A stretch of 64,000 nucleotides of DNA. Source: Aplectana chamaeleonis. Lineage: Eukaryota > Nematoda > Chromadorea > Rhabditida > Cosmocercidae. Made by a program: the position numbers and the translations under genes. Under the pieces are notes generated by a model. That model was not told the origin of the DNA. It did not search any database and worked only from the letters and a program-made list of their open reading frames with translations. This document shows positions 22,403-31,971 of this stretch, piece after piece; position 1 is the stretch's first letter; each line of letters opens with the position of its first letter. The stretch is taken from contig JAPDOI010000971.1 of the NCBI GenBank assembly GCA_029168955.1, forward strand, positions 62,001 through 126,000. The letters are read 5' to 3'.

Positions 22403-22846
22403 ATGCCTTCATCACGCTCGAGAAGAGTCTCTATGGAAAAGGTCGATCAAGGCAAGGAGAATATTGTTGTGGGTGGAGAAGTAATTACCACTGACAAAGC
22501 CCGTTTAATGCCACCGCCTAGAGGATTATTTCCTCTGGAAAACATTCACCTTATGGCAGCACGGAGAAACTGTAGCGAAAAGGTGGCGGAGACATCAGGT
22601 AGGTTGCGCATTGCTGAAGCACACTTTTGCACTGAACGCGACTCAAGCATTGTTTGGGTTGAATGTGCCTCTGAAATTTACGTCCAAGACGTTGTGTGGC
22701 ATTGTTCTGGAAGTACCGAACGAGAAACCAAGGTTCTTAGCGAGGCTCGCTGCTCAACATTCCCGAATCAGCGTTTCTTATTCTCTAAGATTGACCAACA
22801 CAAGCTGGGTTTGAGTTCCATTGAGGTCGGGAATCATGAACGATAA
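22403..22846 (+). CDS. Hypothetical ORF, 147 codons
   Basis: One of the longer ATG-to-stop frames outside transposons and tandem repeats (147 residues, balanced composition, MPSSRSRRVSMEKVDQGKEN at its start). No signal peptide, membrane segment or known motif. A second frame inside it is open for ~100 codons (ending ..RLTNTSWV) and is equally protein-like, so the true frame, if any, is unclear. With ~40% GC DNA, one or two frames of this length are expected by chance in 64 kb. Confidence 0.2.
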   Translation: MPSSRSRRVSMEKVDQGKENIVVGGEVITTDKARLMPPPRGLFPLENIHLMAARRNCSEKVAETSGRLRIAEAHFCTERDSSIVWVECASEIYVQDVVWHCSGSTERETKVLSEARCSTFPNQRFLFSKIDQHKLGLSSIEVGNHER

Positions 22847-23212
22847 ATCCATTAGTTATATCGTCAGTGTCTATATAGGGAAAGATTGTGCTACCCCTGA
22901 GCCTCATTTTTGTTCACGGTGAATACAGTACACATGAGCAGGCCGCGAAAAGTTCACTTAAGTTCCAAAAATCTTTAACAGCTCCAAAATGGAGTATCCA
23001 ACAGTTCGAAGCATCCTTTCCGGTTAGCTTTCGGCTCGTACAGCCCTCTTCAGACCTAAAAAACACCAGTATTACACCGCAGCAGCGTTGCAGATGAACC
23101 AACTCGCCTTCTTCTTCTTCTGCCCAAAAATGGACTAGAAACTACGATTGTCGTGGTCATACTCTATTCCTGCTTTTAAATACTATAGTGTCTATATGGT
23201 AGGAAGGATACT

Positions 23213-23505
23213 TATGTCGAGTCGAATCATCGAGTCTTCGTATCGACTGAAACAGTTGACATCGACTCATTCGACTACTCGATTATTCGAAATCTTGAAA
23301 AATCGAATTAGTCGAAAACTCGATTATTCGAAATTCCTAAAAATCGAGTTAGTCGAAAATTCGATTATTCGAATTTTTAAGAAATCGACTAAGTTGAAAA
23401 CTCGATTATTCGAAATTTTGAAAAATCGACTTAGTCGAAGACTCGATTATTCGATAGACCCAAACAGTCGAATAAATTCGATAGTCGACTGTTTCGAGTC
23501 AAAGT
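23213..23505 (+). repeat. TCGA-rich ~40-bp minisatellite, left array
   Basis: Four to five degenerate units of about 40 bp with the core AGTCGAAAACTCGATTATTC followed by GAAATTTTGAAAAATCGA. A matching array in the same orientation lies at 24.4-24.65 kb. Confidence 0.85.
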
Positions 23506-23539
23506 AATTCTCCGTCAGTTAAGCTGTTTCCAATCACAG

Positions 23540-24100
23540 TTGCAGACCATGCACCTCATTAGCCGCCAGTTGTTATTTGCTCATAGTTCTCGAATTTTCT
23601 CGTACGGCTCACGACCACCTTTTTCACTTATTGCCGGCATTGATTTAGGCCAAAGTTCCTCAATCCTCAGGTGTGAGCATACCGATAAACTCATCAGAGA
23701 TAACAAGACGGTCGCGATAGCCTGGATTTGGCCTTGCTCGAGAAAAGAGGCATGCATGAGGCTTGTATGCATTTGGGACCAGCGGAACGTCGCAGTGCAA
23801 CGGAAACTTTTGGTTTTCAAATTTGTTTTAATGCTTGGGTATATCCTCCTCCATCCTAGAAAAAAAATGGGAGATCCAGAAAACAAACAGTTTGTTTTGT
23901 GGCAACAGAAGCACAGCTTCGCAGATACGAAAGAGGGGCTGCACTCTTCGTCGAAGAAATCGGGCAAAAAGAAGAAAAAGGCCATGAAGGCTAAAAAGAC
24001 GAAGAAAACGGCTGAAGTATAGCCGAAGAGGCTGAATATGATGACGGAGATTCCTCTATGAGTTTGGATGATCTAGAAGTAGACTACGATTCGCCCTAGC
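23540..24100 (+). pseudogene. Broken coding stretch with lysine-rich then acidic C-terminus
   Basis: The frame ending at 24,022 has MGDPENKQFVLWQQKHSFAD followed by SSSKKSGKKKKKAMKAKKTK and then a stop. One base out of frame, the next 80 bp read AEEAEYDDGDSSMSLDDLEV followed by DYDSP and a stop at 24,100. A basic block joined to an acidic tail looks like the C-terminus of a real protein interrupted by a single-base indel near 24,015-24,020. Function is unknown: nuclear or nucleolar proteins and transposon proteins can both end this way. It sits exactly between two arrays of the same minisatellite, so it may be cargo of a transposon. Confidence 0.4.
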
Positions 24101-24409
24101 TTATTATTGCAAAACTCAGCTCCGGCTTTTTCCATGGTTATCGTCTCCAAAGACGAATTCTGATTATTCATCCATTAAATGATCTCGTATTTCTCTCCTA
24201 TACTGAAATTTGTTTGGTTTTCTGAAGCTTCTGGAATTTGGTCGATGGATATTGCTAATCGACATTAATACATGAATACTGGTTCCGGCCGCCTTACTGT
24301 GTGAAGATGGCCTTTTTCATTGTCAGATATACTTTTAATCAATGTCTCGAAGCAGTAGAATGTGGTATGGTCAAAATAGTCGAGATAAGGTGCTTCAGAA
24401 ACTTAATTG

Positions 24410-24640
24410 TTGAAAATTGGAAAAATTGAGTTAGTCCAAAACTTGACCATTCGATTATTCGAAAAATCGAGTCAATTCGACTACTCGGTTATTTGAAATT
24501 TCCAAAAATCGACTTAGTCGAAAACTCGGTTATTCGAAATTTCCAAAAATCGACTTAGTCGAAAACTCGGTTATTCGAAATTTCCGAAAATCCACTCAGT
24601 CGAAAACTCGATTATTCGAAAAAATTTTCGAGTCGCCGAG
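24410..24640 (+). repeat. TCGA-rich ~40-bp minisatellite, right array
   Basis: Units AAAATCGACTTAGTCGAAAA followed by CTCGGTTATTCGAAATTTCC, nearly identical over at least two repeats and more regular than the left array. Same orientation as at 23.2 kb. Confidence 0.85.
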
Positions 24641-24647
24641 GTATAGT

Positions 24648-24728
24648 AAGAAGCCGCGCTCAGCGATCGGGCGCAAAATCATTCGATCAATAGCTTTCGT
24701 AGTTTTTCCGCGTGGAAGTTTTCCCGTC
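24648..24728 (+). repeat. Dispersed repeat N, copy
   Basis: AAGAAGCCGCGCTCAGCGAT, GGGCGCAAAATCATTCGATC and the following AATAGCTTTCGT match the repeat at 7.46 and 28.97 kb. It abuts the minisatellite array on its left. Confidence 0.6.
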
Positions 24729-25194
24729 AAGCAGTATTTTGGCTTCTTCCCATTCAGTGATTGACGATGTAATGATAGAAGAAAAGAATGAAAGTTATGA
24801 GAAAAAGATCACACAAATATTAGACACAAGCCGTGCATTGGCGAGCATGATCTGCGCCCACACACCATGTGGGCGGTTCTACGGCATGCTTTGTTCAGCC
24901 CTATATAATGCATAATTTGCATCCATCTCAGTTTTTTCCTTTTAGTTTCTCGGGCCGCTAATCTTCTGGTCTTACCATCCGTCCGCCTACTTTCCTCTAA
25001 TCTTAACACAGAACTTCGTTCCTTCACTGTTAAGAATAAGCCTCACTCAGAGGATGGTGGTGGTTATCCTCTGTTTCCGAGTGGAAGTTATTTCCGTTCA
25101 TCGCGTGCGTCGGCGCATGTATCTGCGTTTCCTTCTCCGCACACTTTCTCGCTGTCTCTACTCTCGCTCCGCACAAGCACGCGGGGGAACAGTG

Positions 25195-25650
25195 TAAATT
25201 TGCTTCGGAACCAGGGGCGGCATGCATGAACGTTGCGAAGAACGTCAGGGAGCCGCTCGCGCGCAGCGTCGAGCCAAGGGACTGCGCCGAAGAGCCTAGC
25301 GTGTATTGGTGTGTCGCGGACGTAAATGCACTTTCCACAGCAAACTACGCCTAGCGGCGATTTTATCACCCAGTGGCTTTCTGGCATTGTTTTGTCATCC
25401 CGTGCATCTCAATAGTTGGAAGGGAATGCGACTGGGATGACCGAAAATACGCGCGTGGAGCTTGCAATCCAAAGTGACTTTACGTCCGCGATTCACTATC
25501 GTGCGCCATGCATTTTGGGGCCGTCCCGTGGCTTGCCGCTGCGCGCGTACGCGGAACGGCTCCCTGATCTCTTTCCCAGTGTTCATGCATGCAGCCCCAG
25601 AGGATATGTTCTGCAACCACAAGGCAGGCGGAGTCAACTTAGTGTTCCGT
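25195..25650. repeat. Imperfect inverted repeat (~130-bp arms)
   Basis: GGCATGCATGAACG..GGGAGCCGCTCGCGCG on the left aligns with the reverse complement of GCGCGCGTACGCGGAACGGC, TCCCTG, TTCATGCATGC on the right. Homology continues through GTCCGCG to about 25.33 and 25.48 kb. The arms are GC-rich with many differences: an old fold-back or inverted duplication. Confidence 0.5.
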
Positions 25651-25815
25651 CCAATCACGCGCTCCGCTCCACTCCCTTTCCCCCCGTTTCTCCAATCACG
25701 GCCGCCGCTCATCCCCTCGTCTCTCTTGCGGCTGGAAAACATTCAGACTACCACCCTCACTCAGACTGTCTGCAGCGTTTCCGAAAGCGGTTATCGTCCG
25801 TTTCATTAAATTAGG

Positions 25816-25830
25816 AAGCCGTGTTCAGCT
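25816..25830 (+). repeat. Target-site duplication of the RTE, copy at its 3' side
   Basis: AAGCCGTGTTCAGCT is repeated perfectly at 28,970-28,984 and brackets the retrotransposon. The sequence belongs to dispersed repeat N, which the element split on insertion. Confidence 0.9.
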
Positions 25831-25839
25831 TCTTCTTCC

Positions 25840-27402
25840 TCAGCGTTTGTCCCGCTCCAATGCGGGGTCCGCTTTTCTTATGCGCTGGCGCCATTTTTCC
25901 CTGTCATGAGCCTGATCAGGGTGCACGCCAGCTATTCTCAGATCGGTGTGCAGCACGTCAAGCCACCGCTGCCTTGGCCGTCCTTTGGGTCTCTTTCCAG
26001 GCACGTCAAGGTTAAGCCCAGTCTTGCATACGGTATCACTTCCAGCTCGAAGAACGTGCCCATACCATCGCAATCGAGATTCACGCAGCTTCTCGGCAAT
26101 CGGAGCAACACCAAAACGCTTCCTGATGTCGTCGTTCGTGACGTGGTCCAAGCGGGTGACACCCGCTGTCCAACGTAGCATTTTCGTCTCCATTACACCG
26201 AGCCTTCGCTCTGCTTCCTTGGTAGCAGGCCAGCACTCTGCTGCATACAGCGCAACAGGCCGGACCACAGTTCGGTAAATCTTCGACTTTAGGCGATCGG
26301 GCATCTTCCTGTCGCATAGCACTCCTGTCGCTGACCGCCATTTCAACCACGCGGCGCTGACCCTAGTGTTGACCTCATTATCTAGACTGCAGTCAGATGT
26401 AATCATCGAACCAAGGTACTTGAAGACGTCAGCGCGAGGGAGCTCGATACCATCAATCTTGATAGAGGCAGGCTCACTTCTATCCGTAGTCAGGTACTCA
26501 GTCTTCTTAACGTTGAGGCGAAGCCCGAATTGAGCCAATCGGTCACTCCAGTTTTGCACCTGTCGCTCGAGATCCAATTTATCTTCAGCTGCGAGCATCA
26601 CATCATCCGCATACAAAAGCGTCCATGGCGCTGGTCTCTGCAGGTCTCTTGTGATAGTATCCATCACGATGATAAATAGAAGGGGAGACAAAGCAGACCC
26701 TTGGTGTACGCCAACGGAGATGTGAAATTCGGCCGAAGCTCCAGCAGCAGCTTGGACCCGACTTCTTGGATCAGTGTAGAGAACCTTGACCAAGTCTATG
26801 AGCTCCTCTGGGACACCGTGCCGCCGTAATGCAAACCAGATTACTTCATGCGGAACTCGGTCAAACGCCTTTTCTAAATCGAGAAAAGCAAGATGGAGCG
26901 GCTTCTGTTTCTCGCGGTGTTTCTCAACCAGTAGTCGTGCAGCGTGGATGGCGTCCGTAGTGCCACAGTTGGTAACAAAGCCACACTGATTGCTTGTGAT
27001 CTCGACGATTTCACGAATTCGACGATCGATAATGCGCTCAAACACTTTCATGGTGTGAGACAGTAAACGTATTGGACGGTAATTCACACAATCCGCTGGA
27101 TTGCCTTTCTTCTTCCAAATCGGAATGGTCGTGCTTCGTTGCCAGTCCTTGGGCACTTTCTTTTCTGCAACGACCCGGTTGAAGAACTGTGCAAGCCATT
27201 CGGTGGAATCCCAGCATCGTGATTTCCACATCTCTGCCGCCAAATCGTCTGGCCCCGTCACCTTTCCCGGCCTCATACGTCCCAACGCCATCTTCACTTC
27301 TTCGGTGGTGATAGGCTGGACAGGACCGCTTGTAGGTGGGTGTTCAGGGATGGGAGGATGGGGAATTCTTCCGTCGAGATTTTCTCGAAATAGTCGCGCC
27401 AC
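25840..27402 (-). CDS. RTE reverse transcriptase half
   Basis: About 520 codons. RT landmarks in order: LLSHTMKVFERIIDRRI (about residue 113), motif A AFLDLEKAFDRVP (172-184), motif B GVHQGSALSP (231-240), catalytic YADD (264-267), and GLRLNVKKTEYL after it. The C-terminus carries VMETKMLRW, RKRFGVAPIAEKL and KADPALERDKR. The reading frame has no ATG at its 5' edge; it begins inside what should be the continuous ORF. The shift that detaches it from the endonuclease half lies in a run of four C (reverse strand) at 27,360-27,363. All catalytic residues visible are conserved. Confidence 0.95.
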   Translation of the reverse strand: MARLFRENLDGRIPHPPIPEHPPTSGPVQPITTEEVKMALGRMRPGKVTGPDDLAAEMWKSRCWDSTEWLAQFFNRVVAEKKVPKDWQRSTTIPIWKKKGNPADCVNYRPIRLLSHTMKVFERIIDRRIREIVEITSNQCGFVTNCGTTDAIHAARLLVEKHREKQKPLHLAFLDLEKAFDRVPHEVIWFALRRHGVPEELIDLVKVLYTDPRSRVQAAAGASAEFHISVGVHQGSALSPLLFIIVMDTITRDLQRPAPWTLLYADDVMLAAEDKLDLERQVQNWSDRLAQFGLRLNVKKTEYLTTDRSEPASIKIDGIELPRADVFKYLGSMITSDCSLDNEVNTRVSAAWLKWRSATGVLCDRKMPDRLKSKIYRTVVRPVALYAAECWPATKEAERRLGVMETKMLRWTAGVTRLDHVTNDDIRKRFGVAPIAEKLRESRLRWYGHVLRAGSDTVCKTGLNLDVPGKRPKGRPRQRWLDVLHTDLRIAGVHPDQAHDREKWRQRIRKADPALERDKR

Positions 27403-28841
27403 CTCCTCATCACCTTACCACGGTCCATAAGCAGCTGACCATGATCGTCATTAACACCGTGGAACTTCTCGATGTCTTCCGTACCACGCTGACGGGATTT
27501 CGCAAGTCGGTACACAACACGTTCACCGTCACGAGTATCCAGCTTGTCATACAGATCTCCGTAGTGCGCCGCCTTGGCTTTTGCAACGGCCCTTTTGGCA
27601 GACTTCTTCGCATCACGGTATCTCTGCCAGTTAGCAGCCGTCTTATTAGCCAAGAAAGTGTGGTACACTTTCTTCTTCTCTTGGACCGTCATTCGCACGT
27701 CATCTGTCCAGAGCCACGTTTCCTTATCAATCTTCCGCCGTCCGGGCTTCGTTACCCCAAGTTCGGACCGCGCCGAATCAATCATTGATTTGACTGCCTT
27801 CTGCCAAGATTCGCACACAGTCGTAACTGGCGGTAGCTGAACACGTGAAATGACGGCAGCTTCTCTTTCCTTCAGACGCCACCACTTTATTCGAGGTGGT
27901 CCGCACCGTTCACCAATCTTACGCCTCGGCGGCATAATGCCTATAGTGCAGATCAGCGGTCGATGTTGTGTAGCGACCGTCTCGTACGGCACGACCTTCG
28001 CATCTGTGACCATCTTCTCGTCGCGACGCCGAACAAGCACAAAGTCGATTTGTGTCATGCTGCTGCCACTGTAATAAGTGACAAGGTGGGACTGGCGCTT
28101 TCGAAACTTCGTGTTCACAATGACTAAGTCGTGTGAGTCGGCATAGTCGAGAATGCGTTCGCCATCGGTGTTCCTTGGGCCGAAACCGAACCCTCTGTGG
28201 CAACTATAGCCTTGACTCGTTTCTCCGACGTGGCCGTTCATGTCACCCGCAACAACAACGATATCGTCTGGTGGCACCTCGGCAGTCTTCTCATCGAGCA
28301 TCATCCAGAAATCATTTTTCACTTGCTCAGAACAACCCGTCTGCGGGGCATACACCGAGAAGAAATGGACTCGTTGATCCTCACTGACAATCACTATCTT
28401 CATCAAACGATCGTCAAAACGATGCACTTCGGCAATCGCATCACGGAAGCGTTCAGACACGACAACGCCAACGCCGTTCTTGGTCCTAGGGCTGCCATGA
28501 TACAGGACCTTGAAGCCTCTGCCAATGTCCTTGGACTTACTACCCGACCATCTCGTCTCTTGCACCGCACAGAGATCAATACGTCTACGCTCCAGAGCAA
28601 CAGCAAGTTCGCTCGAGCGGCCTGACAACGTGCCGACATTCAGCGTTGCAACGCGAGTCTTGGCAACGTCAAAGGACTTACGGACTAGCCTGGTTACCCT
28701 CCGATGCCGTCCTTGCACCGAAGACCCTAGCATACTTTCACCACTCACCGGGCTCCGTGAGTGAGCGTCGGTTACCGCGGACGCCGTAGCTTTTACAGAA
28801 ACTTTAAGCACCATTGCATGTGGCGTGACAAGGATAACCAT
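27294..28841 (-). CDS. RTE apurinic/apyrimidinic-type endonuclease half
   Basis: Start taken at the first true ATG (28,841); upstream codons are open but lack ATG. AP-endonuclease fold signatures in order: RVATLNVGTLSGR, VQETRW, FSVYAPQTG, VVAGDMNGHVG, QIDFVLVRRR and a TQHRPL variant of the usual S-D-H motif. A basic linker (AKKSAKRAVAKAKAAHYGDL) follows. It nicks target DNA to prime reverse transcription. The last ~30 codons after EEFP are read out of frame because of the indel at 27,360-27,363 and are not part of the real protein. Confidence 0.95.
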   Translation of the reverse strand: MVILVTPHAMVLKVSVKATASAVTDAHSRSPVSGESMLGSSVQGRHRRVTRLVRKSFDVAKTRVATLNVGTLSGRSSELAVALERRRIDLCAVQETRWSGSKSKDIGRGFKVLYHGSPRTKNGVGVVVSERFRDAIAEVHRFDDRLMKIVIVSEDQRVHFFSVYAPQTGCSEQVKNDFWMMLDEKTAEVPPDDIVVVAGDMNGHVGETSQGYSCHRGFGFGPRNTDGERILDYADSHDLVIVNTKFRKRQSHLVTYYSGSSMTQIDFVLVRRRDEKMVTDAKVVPYETVATQHRPLICTIGIMPPRRKIGERCGPPRIKWWRLKEREAAVISRVQLPPVTTVCESWQKAVKSMIDSARSELGVTKPGRRKIDKETWLWTDDVRMTVQEKKKVYHTFLANKTAANWQRYRDAKKSAKRAVAKAKAAHYGDLYDKLDTRDGERVVYRLAKSRQRGTEDIEKFHGVNDDHGQLLMDRGKVMRRWRDYFEKISTEEFPILPSLNTHLQAVLSSLSPPKK

Positions 28842-28969
28842 CGGCCGACCTGTCACACGGGCGAAATGCCTTGGCCTGTCGCCGGAACACGAATGTCCGC
28901 GTTCAGCTTACCTCGACAAAATCGAGGAGTTTCCAGTGGCACCAACGTGGAGGAGCGGACTGCGCCACC

Positions 28970-28984
28970 AAGCCGTGTTCAGCT
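28970..28984 (+). repeat. Target-site duplication of the RTE, copy at its 5' side
   Basis: Second perfect copy of AAGCCGTGTTCAGCT. The remainder of repeat N (AATGGGCTCGAAATCAATCA, ATCGATAGACATCATC) follows directly, showing the interrupted pre-insertion site. Confidence 0.9.
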
Positions 28985-29060
28985 AATGGGCTCGAAATCA
29001 ATCAATCGATAGACATCATCCATTCGTTTTCTCGCGTGGCAGTTTTTCGCCACGCACCGT
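28985..29060 (+). repeat. Dispersed repeat N, right half split by the RTE
   Basis: Continues the repeat whose left half (ATTAAATTAGGAAGCC...) ends at 25,830. Compare the uninterrupted copies at 7.46 and 24.65 kb. Confidence 0.6.
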
Positions 29061-29365
29061 CACGGCTTTTTACTTGAATGACAAAAACCATGCGTTTCTG
29101 GTGTGCAGAAATAGGTTGTGTGTATTCAAACCAGTGCTCGCAAGGTTTTTACGCACCACCAACTTTTACCTCTTTTCACAATTATGAGAGTGTTGCATGA
29201 ATCCGATTGAGCACGCCGCACACAAACTTTCAGTCCACTGAATTAGGGTGAATGTCACTGGATTTGCAACACGGTGAGATCGAAAAATTTATCAGGTGCG
29301 ATTTGGTCCTAACTTTGGTAGCTAACCAAATAAAACGGTACGTATGGCCCTTGTCATTCTTGTAG

Positions 29366-29600
29366 CATGCCGCGATGGAGCTAAGCGGCGCGGTACAATT
29401 CGATCGATAGTCATTGCCATCTCACTTCCGCGCGTGTTACGTTGGGGTGTTTTCGTAAATTGAAGTGTGGAGAATGGACTATGGGGCGGCGATAGGTCTT
29501 CGCTCGCCATCGAAGCCCGCTGAACGGTGGTGTTGCGAAGGCCGCACCGACCGCCGCAGTATTCACGTCTCGTCCACCCACCCGACAACATTTTGCGAAA
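29366..29600 (+). repeat. Diverged dispersed repeat related to N
   Basis: GGAGCTAAGCGGCGCGGTAC, AATTCGATCGATAGTCATT and TTCCGCGCGTGTTAC follow the order of repeat N. CCATCGAAGCCCGCTGAACG, further right, resembles the fragment at 20.9 kb. Frames open on both strands for 70-90 codons show no motifs. Confidence 0.4.
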
Positions 29601-30578
29601 GGCCTTTTTGCCACCAACTTGCTTTGCAGCGCCCTACAATAATGACGCCACATTACATGGTTTGGCGTATTGCAGGTGCGCTGCTGATTCTTAATATAAT
29701 AGTCCTCGCCGGTGATGTTGATTGGATTTGAAGAAAGAGGAGTGCAACATTTTCGCAGAATGCTTTCAAGGTGTTACATAGCTTGCGAGAATGAGCACTT
29801 ATCGTATTACGGGAAATGATGCGATGAAGGAGAGTTTAGTGAGCTCCTCATAGAATCCGACTCTCACATCTAATGAAGACTGATGATTGCTGCAGTTTGC
29901 AAGTTAAACTATTATTGCACAGATACTTTAGATACATGCTTGCTATCTCAGTTCATAGTTAAGTGCTATGGTATTATCTGTCGAAAAAGTAGCAGACGCC
30001 GTAGAACGGGAGCAGAAGTAGTCAAAAAGATGTGAACCAGAATAACTGCCGTTAAACTTCTACGGAGGCGCAAATCCTTTTATACCTAAACATGTATCGC
30101 AATGTTGAAGAAACCGGCTTTTCAAAAATACTCGAACAACCCTAAAATAAATGCCGTTGGAAGCCTCGTCATACATGATTTCATCTGCAGGTGAGACACA
30201 TAGCTACTCAGAATTACCAACAGTAGGTGACGTTTTTTATTTACGTGACGATATTTACAACTCAGGTAGTTTCGCGAATCTGCATATGTTTTTGCATGGA
30301 AACTGGCTCATTTTCCCAGCTTATAAATTCAGTATCACACGGGTTGCGAGCAGCTTAGACCGATTACAACGCTCCGGATTCGACGGGTTGTCACATGGGT
30401 GGTGACGGCCTAATCAGGAAGTTTTTGGAAACAGAAATCATGTGTAGGTATACAAAAGGGTAATGTGCGGGTCGCAAATGGGTTCTTGAAAACTTTTTCA
30501 CATCCAGATTCAGTGGCTATACATCCTGCAATATACCCCGTTGTGCATAATTCTAAATACAATTGTTTCTGAAGCGCT
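29601..30578. other. No gene recognised
   Basis: AT-rich, short frames only; no repeat partner was noticed. Confidence 0.4.
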
Positions 30579-30854
30579 ATACTGTGCTTCTCTGGGCCAA
30601 ATTCCGGTCCGCAATTGCGTCTCGACACGCTTTGCGGCCGCACGCGCTCGAGTCAGTCGAGTTTCCACCGCCAAAGCCGACTCGATATGGCATTTTTATA
30701 CGGTTTATGCCAATTTTGTTTAGTTTCCAGTTTCTCAAACCCACCTAGAGTCAACAGATCGGCGCTGGAAATTCTTCCGACTCGAAAGCGCGCGGCCGCA
30801 AAGCGTGTCGAGACACAATTGCGGACCGGAATTTGACCCAGAGAAGCACAGTAT
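30579..30854. mobile_element. MITE family D, copy D1 (complete)
   Basis: Inverted ends of more than 60 bp: TACTGTGCTTCTCTGGGCCA on the left, TGACCCAGAGAAGCACAGTA on the right. They continue through GGTCCGCAATTG and CGACACGCTTTGCGGCCGC. The spacer contains CGACTCGATATGGC and ACCCACCTAGAGTCAACAGA. About 275 bp. The TA at its edges would fit Tc1/mariner-type target use (inference). A 5'-deleted relative lies at 38.2 kb. Confidence 0.85.
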
Positions 30855-31002
30855 TTCGTTTTCGAGGGAAGCATGCAAGGTGTCGGTCCCGCAACGAGTG
30901 TGTTATAATGTGTTCTTTCGGCGTTAATTACATAACCACGCTGTCTGATATGGTCATCCGGGCCCACATCAAAACGCAGCACGAAGAAAACCAAATTTGA
31001 AC

Positions 31003-31154
31003 CTAACGTAGGCAAGGCTCGTGAAGAGACTTCACGTTCATTGTTGAAGGTTGGCGCAAACTCGGTTCCATATGCTATAACATAGGCGAACCGAGTTTGT
31101 GCCAACCTTCAACAGTGAACGCGAAGTCCCTTCACGATCCATGCCGATGTTAGG
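31003..31154. repeat. Palindromic fold-back family E, copy 2
   Basis: Arms GTGAAGAGACTTCACGTTCA, GTTGAAGGTTGGCGC, AAACTCGGTTC are matched on the right by GAACCGAGTTTGTGCCAACC, TTCAACAGTGAACGC and CTTCAC. The loop contains TGCTATAACATAG, as in the copy at 6.1 kb. This copy pairs almost perfectly, so it is younger or better preserved. Confidence 0.85.
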
Positions 31155-31971
31155 AACAATATTTATGGCTCATACTACTCCAAAAAAAATGCGGCCTGAC
31201 TCCTTGCTAAGAAGCATTCGCAACTACTTAGCTAGAAGTTAGCAGTTTGTTCATCTAAAGTGTTATCAGTAGGTTTCGCTTCGTGCAAACATTGCGCTGC
31301 ACCCTGAACCCGTAAATATTTGCTCATATAGTAATCGCATATACTAGTAGTACATAGTTACGCTGTCAGCACAGATACTAAGGGACAACGCTCTATGCTC
31401 TGGTCGTACTAGCTTTAACCGAAAAAAATGTTAATGGCGAAATTCTCTGACGATGACCTAGCCGAAGAGTGTTTTCAGCGATAGTCCACTGGTGAAGAGT
31501 TCTCGAAGTCTGTTCGAAGTTCAAGTTTAAGAAAAATGAACATCTGTGTGATATTCAGTGTAATAATGGAAAGTTATTCCCACAAGGTGTCTTTATGCAG
31601 GTGTGGAATTCATTATCATCCGTCAGCCTGCAGTTTTGCAGAGGTGGGAATCGCAGGGAACAAAAACATCTGCTGTTATTAGTTGCGTCTCTCAGAACAA
31701 GAAGATGAAATGCAGGGGAAATTGATGGAATGTTAAAAAAAATTATCGAGAGCTGATCTGGGCTTCTTGATCTGACTTTGCTGTCGAACAAATTTGATTT
31801 CCTCAGATTTCACAGGGTGGAGTGTGATATGCATGGAAGCATTCGGCAGGGAAAGAATGGCGGCAATACACTGATTGACCTCATATGCACGTGCACATTA
31901 ACTTCGTGAGACTTTTGGCGTAGGTGTGGGGTGGTATGCTATTGCGTATCGTGATCTTAATGCGTCACGCC
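31155..31971. other. No gene recognised
   Basis: AT-rich with short frames; nothing supportable was found. Confidence 0.4.

Larger units (their letters stand above)
25831..28969 (-). mobile_element. RTE-clade non-LTR retrotransposon, nearly complete (lineage 1)
   Basis: 3.14 kb bounded by a perfect 15-bp direct repeat. The reverse strand reads a short 5' UTR, an APE-type endonuclease, a linker, reverse transcriptase, a stop, then only 9 bp (GGAAGAAGA) before the target duplication. Very short 3' UTRs ending in simple repeats are typical of RTE elements. One frameshift separates the endonuclease and RT halves. Otherwise the ~1000-codon frame is intact, so the insertion is young or the shift is a sequence error in a C run. 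It likely moves by target-primed reverse transcription. Confidence 0.96.

Noticed and set aside
25906..28764. Numerous forward-strand frames of 80-150 codons
   Set aside because: Antisense and out-of-frame shadows of the intact RTE coding sequence on the reverse strand.
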